Assembly: GCA_029959605.1 (NCBI GenBank)
Contig: JASCOC010000019.1
Location: 1 to 55,977, forward strand
Direction of reading: 5' to 3'
DNA length: 55,977 nucleotides
Origin: Lysobacteraceae bacterium PS02340
GTDB lineage: Bacteria; Pseudomonadota; Gammaproteobacteria; Xanthomonadales; Xanthomonadaceae
Shown here: positions 37,478 through 48,460 of the stretch, piece after piece
How positions within the stretch are numbered: the stretch's first letter is position 1
Layout of the letters: each line of letters begins with the position of its first letter
Notes under the pieces: generated by a model
Databases searched by the model: none
Told to the model about the DNA's origin: nothing
Seen by the model: the letters and a program-made list of their open reading frames with translations, nothing else
Translations under genes and position numbers: made by a program

Positions 37478-38062
37478 ATGACCGCCGCCCTCGATGCCTG
37501 GTTCGTCGAAGAGATCCTCGTCCACGAGGGCGCGCTGCGTCATTATCTCGCGCGCCACTGGCCGAACGTGGAGGAACGTCACGATCTGCGCCAGGAGGTC
37601 TACACGCGCGTCTACCAGTCCGCCGCGAACGAGCTGCCGCGACATCCCAAGGCCTTCCTGCTGACCACTGCGCGGCATCTGGTCGTCGACCGTGCGCGGC
37701 GCGGGCGGGTGGTGTCGATCGAACCGATGGGTGATCTGGAGCCCTTGCACGTCCTGGTAGACGAGGTCTCGCCGGAACGCTGGTGCGGCGGGCGACAGGT
37801 GCTGGCGCGTCTGTCGGATGCGTTCGACCGCCTGCCCGCCCGCTGTCGCGAGGTCGTGTGGCTGCGACGGGTCGAAGAGCTGTCGCAGCGCGAAGTGGCC
37901 GAACGGCTGGGCATCACGGAGAAGACCGTGGAAAAACACATCGCCAAGGGCATGCGGCTGCTCGCCGACCGGTTCCTCGGCAGCGACGACGCCGCGCGCA
38001 TGCGCAGGGACGCCGGTGTCCATCACAGGGATGCGGACGATGACGCACGCCAGGCCGACTGA
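37478..38062 (+). CDS. fecI-like: FecI-type ECF sigma factor
   Basis: A 194-residue extracytoplasmic-function sigma factor. Region 2 is seen in HDLRQEVYTRVYQ and PKAFLLTTARHLVVDRARR, and region 4 in LPARCREVVWLRRVEELSQREVAERLGITEKTVEKHIAKGM. The RHLVVDRARR and TEKTVEKHI stretches are typical of FecI-like iron-sigma relatives. The ATG at 37478 is chosen to give the usual N-terminus; the frame is open back to 37445. It overlaps the FecR-like gene by 23 bp, so the two are co-translated. It should direct the downstream receptor gene, and perhaps the divergent enzyme. Confidence 0.92.
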   Translation: MTAALDAWFVEEILVHEGALRHYLARHWPNVEERHDLRQEVYTRVYQSAANELPRHPKAFLLTTARHLVVDRARRGRVVSIEPMGDLEPLHVLVDEVSPERWCGGRQVLARLSDAFDRLPARCREVVWLRRVEELSQREVAERLGITEKTVEKHIAKGMRLLADRFLGSDDAARMRRDAGVHHRDADDDARQAD

Positions 38063-39086
38063 CGCCGTCGTGATCGAAGCCACCGCCGCCGACTGGCTCG
38101 CCCGTCGCGATGGCGGCGCGTGGACGGCCGACGACGATGCGGTGCTGACGGCGTGGCTGGACGCGGACGTCGCGCACCGCGTCGCATTCCTGCGGCTGCA
38201 GGCGGTGTGGGCGGAGACCGCGCGGCTGCAGGCGCTGGGCGCCGGACACGTCGGTGCGGGCATGCCGTTGCGCGTGGTACGTGGCGAACCCGGGGATGCG
38301 TTCACCGACCTCGCCTCGCTGACCTTCGCACCGCGCACGTCTTCGCCGCCGCGTCGACATGGCGTGTGGATCGGCGCGGCGCTCGCCGCGTGCCTGGCAC
38401 TCGTCGCCGGCGGCGCGTGGTTCGTCTCGGTGCCGATCGATCCGGTGGATGTCCGCACGGCGACCGGCATCACCCGCACCGTCGCACTGGCGGATGGCTC
38501 CAGCACCACACTGGCCAGCGACACGGCGATCGAGGTGCGCATGTCGCGGCGCGAGCGCCACATCGCCTTGACCGCAGGCGAAGCGTTCTTCGAGGCGGCC
38601 AAGGATGTGCAGCGACCCTTCGTCGTCGAGGCCGGCGACCGTCGCGTGGTCGCGGTCGGCACGCGTTTCTCCGTCCGGCGCGATGCCGACGCCCTGCGTG
38701 TCGTCGTCACCGAAGGCACGGTCCGGCTGGAACCGCTGGGCGACGCCATCCGTCAGCCGACGACCCTGCTGCCCGCCGGCAGCGTCGCCACCGTGCGCCG
38801 CGACGCCGTGCTGGTGCGCAGCCTGTCGCTGGCGGAAGTGGAGGAACTGGTGGACTGGCGCAGCGGGCGGCTCGTGTTCCGCGATACCGCACTCACCGAC
38901 GCCGTGGCCGAGTTCAACCGCTTCAACACACGCCAGATCGTGATCGCCGACGCCACCGTCGGCGCGCTGCGCATCGGCGGGAGTTTCCGCTGGGAAAACG
39001 CGGAAGGCTTCGTGCGGCTGCTCGAACGCGGGTTTCCGGTGGAGGCGGAGTACGGGCGGGAGCGGATCGTGTTGCGGGCGCCTTGA
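38040..39086 (+). CDS. fecR-like: FecR-type transmembrane anti-sigma/regulator
   Basis: A 348-residue inner-membrane signal transducer. Its N-terminal cytoplasmic part (ADWLARRDGGAWTADDDAVLTAWL, DUF4880) contacts the sigma factor. A single transmembrane helix (IGAALAACLALVAGGAWFV) follows, then the periplasmic FecR domain (TRTVALADGSSTTLASDTAI, LTAGEAFFEAAKD, VEAGDRRVVAVGTRFSVR). A C-terminal STN-like domain (LTDAVAEFNRFNTRQIVIAD) would receive the receptor signal. The start at 38040 is within the end of the sigma gene. Confidence 0.92.
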   Translation: MTHARPTDAVVIEATAADWLARRDGGAWTADDDAVLTAWLDADVAHRVAFLRLQAVWAETARLQALGAGHVGAGMPLRVVRGEPGDAFTDLASLTFAPRTSSPPRRHGVWIGAALAACLALVAGGAWFVSVPIDPVDVRTATGITRTVALADGSSTTLASDTAIEVRMSRRERHIALTAGEAFFEAAKDVQRPFVVEAGDRRVVAVGTRFSVRRDADALRVVVTEGTVRLEPLGDAIRQPTTLLPAGSVATVRRDAVLVRSLSLAEVEELVDWRSGRLVFRDTALTDAVAEFNRFNTRQIVIADATVGALRIGGSFRWENAEGFVRLLERGFPVEAEYGRERIVLRAP

Positions 39087-39240
39087 GGGCGTGAGGACGT
39101 GCGTTTGAAGCCCTCTCTTCCCGAGCGAGCTCCCTTTCGAAAGAAAGTTTGGGTGGAGAAATGGAGTTGCAGTACACGCGTTTCGAGCGGAAACGGTGCA
39201 GCGAATTCAGAATGGGTCGTGATATGCGCGAGGGGCACTT

Positions 39241-39290
39241 CCCTCACCCGACGCGCTGTGCGCGTCGACCTCTCCCAGAGGGAGAGGTGC
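39241..39290. repeat. CCCTCACCC-type dispersed repeat
   Basis: Nearly identical to 24079-24126: CCCTCACCCGACGCG, then a hairpin, then CTCTCCCAGAGGGAGAG. Confidence 0.9.
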
Positions 39291-39335
39291 TGGGCCAAGG
39301 GCGGCGCACTTCCATAGCGCGCGGATAGTCCAGAG

Positions 39336-39449
39336 CCCCTCTCCCTCTGGGGTGAAGCGGCACGCTTGCGAGCCACTGGCTCGCGTGCCGATGAACGCCC
39401 TTGCGGCAACGCGAGGGCCGGGGCGCGGAGCGGGGGTTGGGGTGAGGGC
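39336..39449. repeat. Longer CCTCACCC-family repeat, inverted orientation
   Basis: Starts with CCCCTCTCCCTCTGGGG and ends with GGGGGTTGGGGTGAGGG, the inverse of the family's CCTCACCCCAACCC end (compare 27055). Internal hairpins include GGCACGC...GCGTGCC. Confidence 0.75.
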
Positions 39450-39501
39450 GGAAGGTCGCGGCCACCTAGTCCCGAGAGAAAGCAACGCGCCTGCGAGTGA
39501 G

Positions 39502-39571
39502 CCTCACCCGACGCGCTGCGCGCGCCGTCCCCGGATCGAGTCCGGGGCAGGCGCTCTCCCGGGGGAGACGT
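39502..39571. repeat. CCTCACCC-type dispersed repeat with inserted palindrome
   Basis: CCTCACCCGACGCGCTGCGCGCG as in the other copies, followed by the palindrome CCCCGGATCGAGTCCGGGG and CTCTCCCGGGGGAGA. Confidence 0.85.
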
Positions 39572-39671
39572 GTTACCTGCTTGCCACTGAAACACCGCGG
39601 GGGGATTTCCCCGCCTCGTTCGTCGAGTGGGAGTGGGGAGGCGCCGTCCGGGCGCCACGAAGGGGAAGGTC

Positions 39672-42600
39672 TTGCATCGCTCACGTCCATTGCGCGCGGT
39701 CCTGCTCGCGCTTGCCTGCGCCACCGCGCTGTCGGCGCAGGCCCAGACCGCTCCGGTTACCGCCGTACCGGCCGGTGATCTCGCCACGGCCCTCGACGCC
39801 TTCGCGCGACAGTCCGGCGTGCAGCTCGTCTATCGCGCCGATCAGTTGCGCGGTGCGCGCACGCGCGGTATCGAAGCCGGCCTCTCGCCGCAACAGGCGC
39901 TCGATCGGCTGCTCCAGGGCAGCGGATTCGTCGCGCAACGTGATGCCGACGGCGCGGTGCTGGTCGTGCCGCAGCCGCTGCTCGCGCAGACCGGACGCGC
40001 AGCGCCGCCGCGCCCTGCGGCCGCACCGCCACCGCCGACGCCGACCGCCCCCGCGCCGGTCACCGAGCTGCAGACCTTGCAGGTCACCGGTTCGCGCATT
40101 CCCCGCGCCGAGATCGAAGGCCCGGCGCCGATTACCGTCATCACCGCCGACGACATCGCCGCCGGTGGTTTCACGTCCGTGCCCGACGTGATGCAGGCGC
40201 TGACCCAGAACGGTGGGCAGACGCAGAGCCAGCAGTCGGCCGGCGGCGCGGACTTCGCGCCCGGCGCGCAGCAGGTCGACCTGCGCGGCCTCGGTCCCAA
40301 CCACACCCTGGTGCTGGTCAACGGACGCCGCATCGCCGACTTCCCGTTGCCGTTCGGCGGCCGCAGCAACTTCACCGATGTCTCCAGCCTGCCGCTGGGC
40401 ATGATCGAACGCATCGAAGTGCTGACCGGCAGCGCGTCGGCGATCTACGGCTCGGATGCGATTTCCGGTGTCGTCAATTTCATTCTCAAGCGCAAGGTCG
40501 ATGGCACCACGCTCGACTACCGCTATGGCCAGACCGAACGCGGCGATGCGGAATCGCATCGTCTCAACCTGTCGGGCGGCTTCTCGCGCGGCGCGCTCGA
40601 TGTCGTCGCCGGCTTCGAATACCGCAGACAGGAACCGCTGTGGGGCTTCGACCGCGCGCAGCAGGATTCGACCTTCGACGGCCCGACCGAAAGCTCGCGT
40701 CTGCCGCAGCGCACGTTCCTGATCACCGATTACTACGACGACTACCTCGATCCGGGCGAGGACACCTGCGACGCGTTGTCGAACCTCAACGAGGGCACGG
40801 TGCAGTACGCCTTCCGTCCGCGCTACGGCTACTACTGCGGCAGCGACCGCTCCGTCGCCTACCGCACCGTCCTCAGCAAGCGCGACGGCATCAACGGCTA
40901 CGCGTCGCTCACCTACGCGTTCGAGAACGGCAGCGAATGGTTCGCCGATCTGCAGGCGGGCCGCCATGAAGTCTCGCTGTTCCGCGCGCCGCGCAGCTGG
41001 GCGCTGATGACGCCCGACGGCGTGGAGCACGATTACTTCTACAACCAGAACACGGAGCAGCTGGAGTACTGGCAGCGCCAGTTCACGCTCGAGGAAATGG
41101 GCGGACTGCGCACCGGCATGGTCGAGACGACGCAGAAGACGCTCGGCGTGACCACCGGCCTGCGCGGCAGCTGGCCCGGCGACTGGGACTACGAGCTCGC
41201 GCTGTCGCATTCGCAGTACACCGCACGCATCAGCTGGCCGCAGATCGTCGCCGAACGTGCGAACGCGCTGTTCCTCGGCCCGCTGCTGGGCTACGACGAG
41301 GATGACTATCCGATCTACGACGCCGACCATGCGCGCATGTACCAGCCGCTGACGCGCGCCGAGTACGACAGCATCTTCGCGCGCACGACCTATCACCCGG
41401 AATCGGAAAGCCAGACGCTGGCGATGACGCTGACCCAGGGCGAGCTGTTCACCCTGCCCGGCGGCGCGGCCGGCTTCGCTGCGACCGCGGAAATCGGCCG
41501 CCAGTCCTACGATCTCAAGCCCGATCCGCTGGCGACGCAGTACTACTACTACAGCTGGAAGGACTCCGATGGCGCCGGCAGTCGCAACCGCTGGGCGCTG
41601 GCCGGCGAGCTGCGCATGCCGGTCTTCGAACGCCTGAATCTCAGCGTCGCCGGCCGCTACGACCAGTACCGGTTCGCCGGGCGCGACCCGGGCAAGTTCA
41701 CCTGGAGCACCGGTCTGGAATGGCGCCCGATCGACAGCCTGCTGGCGCGCGCGTCCTACGGCACCGCGTTCCGCGCGCCCGACCTGCACTACGTGTTCGC
41801 CGGTCCCGGCAACGACGAAACCTCGGGCGTGGATTTCTGGCGCTGCGCGGTCGAGGAGCCGGACACCGATCCCAGCGACGACTGCAGCTATTCCGACGAA
41901 GGCATCATCCGCGGCCGCAGCGGCAGCCCCGACCTCAGACCCGAAACCAGCACCTCGTGGACGGCGGGTTTCGTGTGGTCGCCGCTGTCGAACGCGGACC
42001 TGTCGGTGGACTGGTTCGACATCGACATGCGCGACCAGGTGCAGGACCTGCGCGTGAACACCGTGCTGCGCAACGAGGCCGACTGCCGCCTCGGCGTACA
42101 GCCGATCGGCTCGCCGCTGTGCGTGGACACGCTCTCGCGGATCACCCGCCTGTCCGACGACAGCCTCTACAGCGTGTTCGTCAATCCGATCAACATCGCC
42201 CGCGAACGCACCAGCGGTCTCGACGTCAGCGGCAACCTGCGCTTCGAAACCGGCATCGGCCTGTTCCGGCTCAACGGCGGTTACACCTGGGTGCGCACGC
42301 ACGACATCCAGCAGTATCCGGACGAGCCGGTCGTCGACATGTTCGCGATCAACAGCGGCTACGACATCCCGCGCACCAAGGCGACGCTGCGGCTGTCGTG
42401 GGAACGCGACGCGTGGCAGGCGTCGATCCAGGGGCGCCGTCTGGGCCGCCTGCCCAACGACGATTCCTACTTCGAAATCTGGGATGCGGACTCGGGCAAC
42501 GATCCGTGGATCGGCGCGACCTACCGTTACAACGCGAACGTGCAGTTCAACGTCACGGACGCCGCGCAGCTGTCGCTCACCGTGGTGAACCTGTTCGACA

Positions 42601-42725
42601 AGAAGCCGCCCTACGATCCGACGTCGACCGGATATCCGTACTACGACATCGCGTGGTTCGACACCGAGGGCCGGACGTTCTACGTGCAGTACACGCACAA
42701 GTTCGGGGGTTCGGAGACGCGCTGA
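39672..42725 (+). CDS. TonB-dependent outer-membrane receptor with STN signalling domain
   Basis: A 1017-residue transducer-type receptor. The TTG start (39672) has AGGGG six bases upstream and opens a signal peptide (LLALACATALSAQAQ). The STN domain (about 30-95: VPAGDLATALDAFARQSGVQLVYRA onward) is the part that signals to a FecR protein. A Pro/Ala linker, the plug (VTGSRIPRAEIEGPAPITVI, RGLGPNHTLVLVNGRR, IERIEVLTGSASAIYGSDAISGVVNF) and a 22-strand barrel ending YVQYTHKFGGSETR follow. Placed after fecI and fecR, it fits a cell-surface signalling system. The ligand is unknown; iron chelates or aspartyl peptides are possible. Confidence 0.92.
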   Translation: MHRSRPLRAVLLALACATALSAQAQTAPVTAVPAGDLATALDAFARQSGVQLVYRADQLRGARTRGIEAGLSPQQALDRLLQGSGFVAQRDADGAVLVVPQPLLAQTGRAAPPRPAAAPPPPTPTAPAPVTELQTLQVTGSRIPRAEIEGPAPITVITADDIAAGGFTSVPDVMQALTQNGGQTQSQQSAGGADFAPGAQQVDLRGLGPNHTLVLVNGRRIADFPLPFGGRSNFTDVSSLPLGMIERIEVLTGSASAIYGSDAISGVVNFILKRKVDGTTLDYRYGQTERGDAESHRLNLSGGFSRGALDVVAGFEYRRQEPLWGFDRAQQDSTFDGPTESSRLPQRTFLITDYYDDYLDPGEDTCDALSNLNEGTVQYAFRPRYGYYCGSDRSVAYRTVLSKRDGINGYASLTYAFENGSEWFADLQAGRHEVSLFRAPRSWALMTPDGVEHDYFYNQNTEQLEYWQRQFTLEEMGGLRTGMVETTQKTLGVTTGLRGSWPGDWDYELALSHSQYTARISWPQIVAERANALFLGPLLGYDEDDYPIYDADHARMYQPLTRAEYDSIFARTTYHPESESQTLAMTLTQGELFTLPGGAAGFAATAEIGRQSYDLKPDPLATQYYYYSWKDSDGAGSRNRWALAGELRMPVFERLNLSVAGRYDQYRFAGRDPGKFTWSTGLEWRPIDSLLARASYGTAFRAPDLHYVFAGPGNDETSGVDFWRCAVEEPDTDPSDDCSYSDEGIIRGRSGSPDLRPETSTSWTAGFVWSPLSNADLSVDWFDIDMRDQVQDLRVNTVLRNEADCRLGVQPIGSPLCVDTLSRITRLSDDSLYSVFVNPINIARERTSGLDVSGNLRFETGIGLFRLNGGYTWVRTHDIQQYPDEPVVDMFAINSGYDIPRTKATLRLSWERDAWQASIQGRRLGRLPNDDSYFEIWDADSGNDPWIGATYRYNANVQFNVTDAAQLSLTVVNLFDKKPPYDPTSTGYPYYDIAWFDTEGRTFYVQYTHKFGGSETR

Positions 42726-42757
42726 TCGCGGCCTCGCATCTCGCATCCGGAATCTGA

Positions 42758-42889
42758 CCGTCATCCCGGCGAAAGCCGGGATCCAGCGGCTTTCGCGCGA
42801 TGCATTCGACCGCGACTGGCGAGCCCACCCGGCTGTGATCTGCGCCTGACCGCCAAACCACTGGATCCCGGCTTTCGCCGGGATGACGG
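42758..42889. repeat. REP-like inverted pair (CGTCATCCCGGCGAAAGCCGGG type)
   Basis: Inverted copies at 42758-42786 and 42861-42889 with a 74-bp spacer; each folds into a GGCGAAAGCC-like hairpin. The right copy ends two bases before the uvrA2 stop. Same family as 35255-35348, and similar to the outer arms of the composite repeat at 22438. Confidence 0.9.
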
Positions 42890-42890
42890 C

Positions 42891-45416
42891 TCAGGCGCCC
42901 AGCGCCTGTTTCAGGAACGGCGCAGTCCTGCTCTTCTTCGACTTCGCCACCTCCGCCGGCACGCCTGCCGCCACGACGTGCCCACCGGCGTCGCCCGCGC
43001 CCGGGCCCATGTCGATCAGCCAGTCGCTGGCCGCGGCCACGCGCATGTCGTGTTCGACGACGACCACCGTGCTGCCCGCGTCCACCAGCCCACTCAACTG
43101 CCGCATCAACGTGTCGACATCCTGAGGATGCAGGCCGGTCGTCGGCTCGTCGAGCACGTAGACCGTGCCGCGGCGCTGTGCGCGTTGCAGTTCGCTGGCG
43201 AGTTTGATGCGTTGCGCTTCACCGCCCGACAGTTCGGTGGCCGGCTGGCCGAGCCGCAGATAACCGAGTCCGACTTCCAGCAGCACCTGCAGCGGACGCA
43301 CGATCGCGGCATCGTCGGCGAAGAACTCGGCGGCCTCGGCCACGGTCATCGCAAGCACGTCGGCGATGTGCTTGCCGCGCAGCGTGATGTCGAGCGTCTT
43401 CGCGTCGTAGCGGCTGCCATGGCAGGTCGGACACGGCGCGTAGACGCTCGGCATGAACAACAGTTCCACGCTGACGAAGCCTTCGCCATCGCAGGTCGCG
43501 CAGCGGCCCTTGGCGACGTTGAACGAGAAACGCCCGGCGTCGTAGCGACGGCGTTTCGCGGCCGGGGTATCGGCGAAGCGTTTGCGCACGTGGTCGAACA
43601 GGCCGGTGTAGGTCGCGAGATTCGAACGCGGCGTGCGGCCGATCGGTTTCTGGTCCACGCGCACCAGTCGCTTGATTGCCTCCGCGCCACCTGCGATGCG
43701 CCCGTCCAGCGGCACCTCGACACCGCGTTCCAGCGGATCCAGTGGCGCGTCTTCGTCGCCACCGCCCTGACCCAGATGCGCCCCCAGCAGTTCGACCAGC
43801 GCCTGGCTGACCAGCGAGGATTTGCCCGAGCCGCTGACACCGGTGACGGTGGTGAACACACCGAGCGGAATGTCCACGTCGAGATCGCGCACGTTGTGGC
43901 GGCGGATGCCGCGCAGCTGCAGCCAGCCCTCCGGCGTGCGCGTGGTGTGTGCGATCGAAGCGGCATCATCGTCCAGATAACGACGCGTCGACGACGCTTC
44001 GATCTTCGACAGCCCGGCGAGCGGGCCGCTGTAGAGCACCTGCCCGCCGTGCTGGCCGGCAGCCGGCCCGACATCGACGATCCAGTCCGCATGGCGGATC
44101 ACTTCGATCTCGTGCTCGACGACGAACAGCGAGTTGCCGGCCGCGCGCAACTGGTCGAGCGCGCGCAGCAGCGCCTGGGTGTCGGCCGGATGGAGGCCGG
44201 CGGACGGTTCGTCCATGACGTAGACCACGCCGAACAGCTGCGAACGGATCTGCGTGCCCAGACGCAGGCGCTGCAGTTCGCCGGGTGACAGCGTCGGCGT
44301 CGCGCGCGCCAATGTCAGATAGCCGAGGCCGAGATCCTGCAGCACCTTGAGTCGCGCGAGCAGATCCTGTGCGATGCGCTGCGCGGCCAGTGCCTGCTCG
44401 GGGTGCGCTTTCGCATGCGTTTTCCCGGCCGCAGCCGGCGCCAGCAGGTCGGCGAGTTCGTCGAGCGGACGCTGCGAGAACGCGGCGATGTCCAGACCGG
44501 CGAAGGTCACCGACAGCGCCTCGCGCCGCAGCCGCTTGCCGTCGCACTCCGGGCACGCGGCGCTGACCAGATACTGCGCGGCGCGCTTCTTCTGCTGCGG
44601 GCTCTGGGTATTGGCGAAGGTGTGCAGCACATGCCGGCGCGCACTGGTGAACGTGCCCATGTAGGCCGGTTCGGTCTTGCGCTTGAGTGCGTCCTTGATC
44701 TCGTCGAGATCGAAACCGGGATACACCGGCTCCACCGGCTGCTCGTCGGTGAACAGGATCCAGTCGCGGGTCTTCTTCGGCAATTTCGACCACGGCACGT
44801 CGACGTCGATGCCGCGCGTGGTCAGGATGTCGCGCTGGTTCTGGCCGTGCCACGCCCCCGGCCACGCGGCGACGGCGCGCTCGCGGATGGTCAGCGAACG
44901 GTCGGGGACCATCGAGGCTTCGGTGGCGTCGTAGATGCGGCCCAGGCCATGGCAGGTCGGGCAGGCGCCTGCCGGCGTGTTCGGCGAGAAGCCGTCGGCA
45001 TAGATGATCGCCTGCCCGCGCGGATAGTCGCCGGCGCGCGAGTACAACATGCGCAGCGAGTTCGAGATCGTCGTCAAGCTGCCCACCGACGAGCGTGCGG
45101 TCGGCGTGCCGCGCGCCTGCTGCAACGCGACCGCAGGCGGCAGACCTTCGATCGAATCGACCTGCGGCACGCCGGCCTGGTCGATCAGCCGACGCGCATA
45201 GGGCGAAATCGAATCGAGATAGCGCCGCTGCGCCTCGGCGAACAGCGTGCCGAAGGCCAGCGAGGACTTGCCCGAGCCGGACACGCCGGTGAACACCACC
45301 AGCGCATCGCGCGGGATGTCGACATCGACGTCCTTGAGATTGTGTTCGCGCGCGCCGCGCACGCGCACGCAGTCGGCGATGGCGTGTGCGACGGGATCGG
45401 GAGTCTTGGCAGTCAT
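42891..45416 (-). CDS. UvrA2-like excinuclease ABC subunit
   Basis: Double-ABC DNA-damage-binding protein of the UvrA family, 841 residues and so shorter than classic UvrA (about 940). Each half has a GVSGSGKSS Walker A with VFTG/TVTG lead-in. Signatures are LSPGELQRLRLG and LSGGEAQRIKLA, Walker B appears in DEPSAGLHP and DEPTTGLHP, and zinc-binding cysteine pairs are seen (CPTC, CPEC, CATC, CPTC). The shorter first half fits class II UvrA2 proteins, which lack the UvrB-binding domain; these are linked to DNA-damage tolerance and drug resistance. The start at 45416 gives the natural N-terminus. Divergent from the catalase gene across 118 bp. Confidence 0.88.
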   Translation of the reverse strand: MTAKTPDPVAHAIADCVRVRGAREHNLKDVDVDIPRDALVVFTGVSGSGKSSLAFGTLFAEAQRRYLDSISPYARRLIDQAGVPQVDSIEGLPPAVALQQARGTPTARSSVGSLTTISNSLRMLYSRAGDYPRGQAIIYADGFSPNTPAGACPTCHGLGRIYDATEASMVPDRSLTIRERAVAAWPGAWHGQNQRDILTTRGIDVDVPWSKLPKKTRDWILFTDEQPVEPVYPGFDLDEIKDALKRKTEPAYMGTFTSARRHVLHTFANTQSPQQKKRAAQYLVSAACPECDGKRLRREALSVTFAGLDIAAFSQRPLDELADLLAPAAAGKTHAKAHPEQALAAQRIAQDLLARLKVLQDLGLGYLTLARATPTLSPGELQRLRLGTQIRSQLFGVVYVMDEPSAGLHPADTQALLRALDQLRAAGNSLFVVEHEIEVIRHADWIVDVGPAAGQHGGQVLYSGPLAGLSKIEASSTRRYLDDDAASIAHTTRTPEGWLQLRGIRRHNVRDLDVDIPLGVFTTVTGVSGSGKSSLVSQALVELLGAHLGQGGGDEDAPLDPLERGVEVPLDGRIAGGAEAIKRLVRVDQKPIGRTPRSNLATYTGLFDHVRKRFADTPAAKRRRYDAGRFSFNVAKGRCATCDGEGFVSVELLFMPSVYAPCPTCHGSRYDAKTLDITLRGKHIADVLAMTVAEAAEFFADDAAIVRPLQVLLEVGLGYLRLGQPATELSGGEAQRIKLASELQRAQRRGTVYVLDEPTTGLHPQDVDTLMRQLSGLVDAGSTVVVVEHDMRVAAASDWLIDMGPGAGDAGGHVVAAGVPAEVAKSKKSRTAPFLKQALGA

Positions 45417-45534
45417 GGCGACGATTATCCGCGGCGCGCGTTGCGTGACTGTCGTCGATTCCGAATGGGCGCACTGCACAGTGCGCTCACGACGGCGCGC
45501 CCACCCTCGCATTTCATCCCCCGGAGCCCACCCC

Positions 45535-47658
<2,124 letters not shown>

Positions 47659-47718
47659 GCGGGCGTGTCGGGCGGGGCGTCGCCGAGCGGCGCGCCCCAA
47701 CTACTCGATACGAGACAC

Positions 47719-47745
47719 AAAAAAGGGTGCCTTGCGGCACCCTTC
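47719..47745. terminator. Bidirectional Rho-independent terminator
   Basis: A 9-bp stem AAGGGTGCC/GGCACCCTT with loop TTGC, bordered on the left by AAAAAA and on the right by TTCTT. It lies between the convergent katE and the small gene ending at 47772, so it can end both transcripts. Confidence 0.85.
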
Positions 47746-47771
47746 TTCGTTGGAGACCGGTGGTCGTGCGA

Positions 47772-48038
47772 TCAGGCGGCCGCAGCGCCCGTCACCAGTG
47801 CGGGTCCGGTCGCAGCCGCGACTGCCTCGGGCGTCGGCGCCGTCGGCGGATCGACAGGCTCGTAACTGCCGTCCGCATTGCGGACCCGCAGGATGCAGCC
47901 GCGTTCGATCACGCCGCGGACCACCTCGTCGCGCAGCGCGGTGGCGCGACTCAGATACGTCGCCAGTGTCTGGCCCTGCGTGTCGGTGAGCACCCAGAAG
48001 CGCAGACCCATGTCGTATTGCAGCGTGTAGGTACTCAT
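47772..48038 (-). CDS. Small hypothetical protein, DUF2188-like
   Basis: An 88-residue soluble protein with a beta-beta-alpha-beta pattern: FWVLTDTQGQTLATYLSRATALRDEVVRGVIERGCILRV and NADGSYEP. This resembles small DUF2188-type proteins, which have a W-x-V strand, an alpha helix and a final GxYE; the match is only suggestive. The C-terminal 25 residues are Ala/Pro-rich. The start ATG 48038 has GGAGA six bases upstream. It converges with katE and lies 146 bp downstream of the five-gene operon. Confidence 0.65.
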   Translation of the reverse strand: MSTYTLQYDMGLRFWVLTDTQGQTLATYLSRATALRDEVVRGVIERGCILRVRNADGSYEPVDPPTAPTPEAVAAATGPALVTGAAAA

Positions 48039-48184
48039 CCGTGTCTCCGCGATCATCATCAGCGTCGATCTTCGGATGCACGGGATCGATCGGGCGTGAA
48101 TCCGCCGGGGTCATCTGCGATCGAATGCGCACGCCACATGCGATTGCGCAGGTCGTTCATCGAAACGCCCGGCGTCGCGATGCG

Positions 48185-48460
48185 TCAGTGCGCGGGTGCC
48201 GCGCGCCTGCGTCGTGACGTCAGCACCTGGCCGACGATCGCGGTCAGCAGAATGAAGGCGTTGGTAACGATGAAGACCCGGTCGTCGACCAGTGCGCTGT
48301 AGGTCACGAAGCCGACGGAGGCGGTGATCTGGCCGACGAACAACCAGTGGGACACGCCTTGCGCGCTGCCATCACGGAGCTGCGTCGCGATCTGACGGAT
48401 CAGCGTCGCCAGCAGCACCGCGGAGGCGGCCCAGCCGATGACCTCAGGCGGCATGGGCAT
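48185..48460 (-). CDS. SemiSWEET/PQ-loop-like small sugar transporter
   Basis: About 91 residues with three predicted transmembrane helices (PEVIGWAASAVLLATLIRQI, WLFVGQITASVGFVTYSALV, VFIVTNAFILLTAIVGQVL). A PQ-loop-like segment (LRDGSAQGVSHWLF) follows helix 1, as in bacterial SemiSWEETs, which work as dimers to pass sugars. The start is ATG 48460 or 48454, both inside the end of the GT2 gene (overlap 11-17 bp). Last gene of the five-gene overlapping operon. Confidence 0.75.
   Translation of the reverse strand: MPMPPEVIGWAASAVLLATLIRQIATQLRDGSAQGVSHWLFVGQITASVGFVTYSALVDDRVFIVTNAFILLTAIVGQVLTSRRRRAAPAH

Larger units (their letters stand above)
39087..39671. other. Repeat-filled gap between fecR and the receptor gene
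   Basis: A 585-bp stretch without a gene. It contains three CCTCACCC-family repeats (listed separately) and a palindrome (CCCCGGATCGAGTCCGGGG). A FecI-dependent promoter for the receptor is expected here but not identified. The receptor ribosome binding site (AGGGG, 39661) lies at the right end. Confidence 0.6.

Noticed and set aside
39681..42764. A 1027-codon minus-strand open frame opposite the TonB-dependent receptor
   Set aside because: Antisense shadow of a clear receptor gene, with no recognisable protein or start signals.
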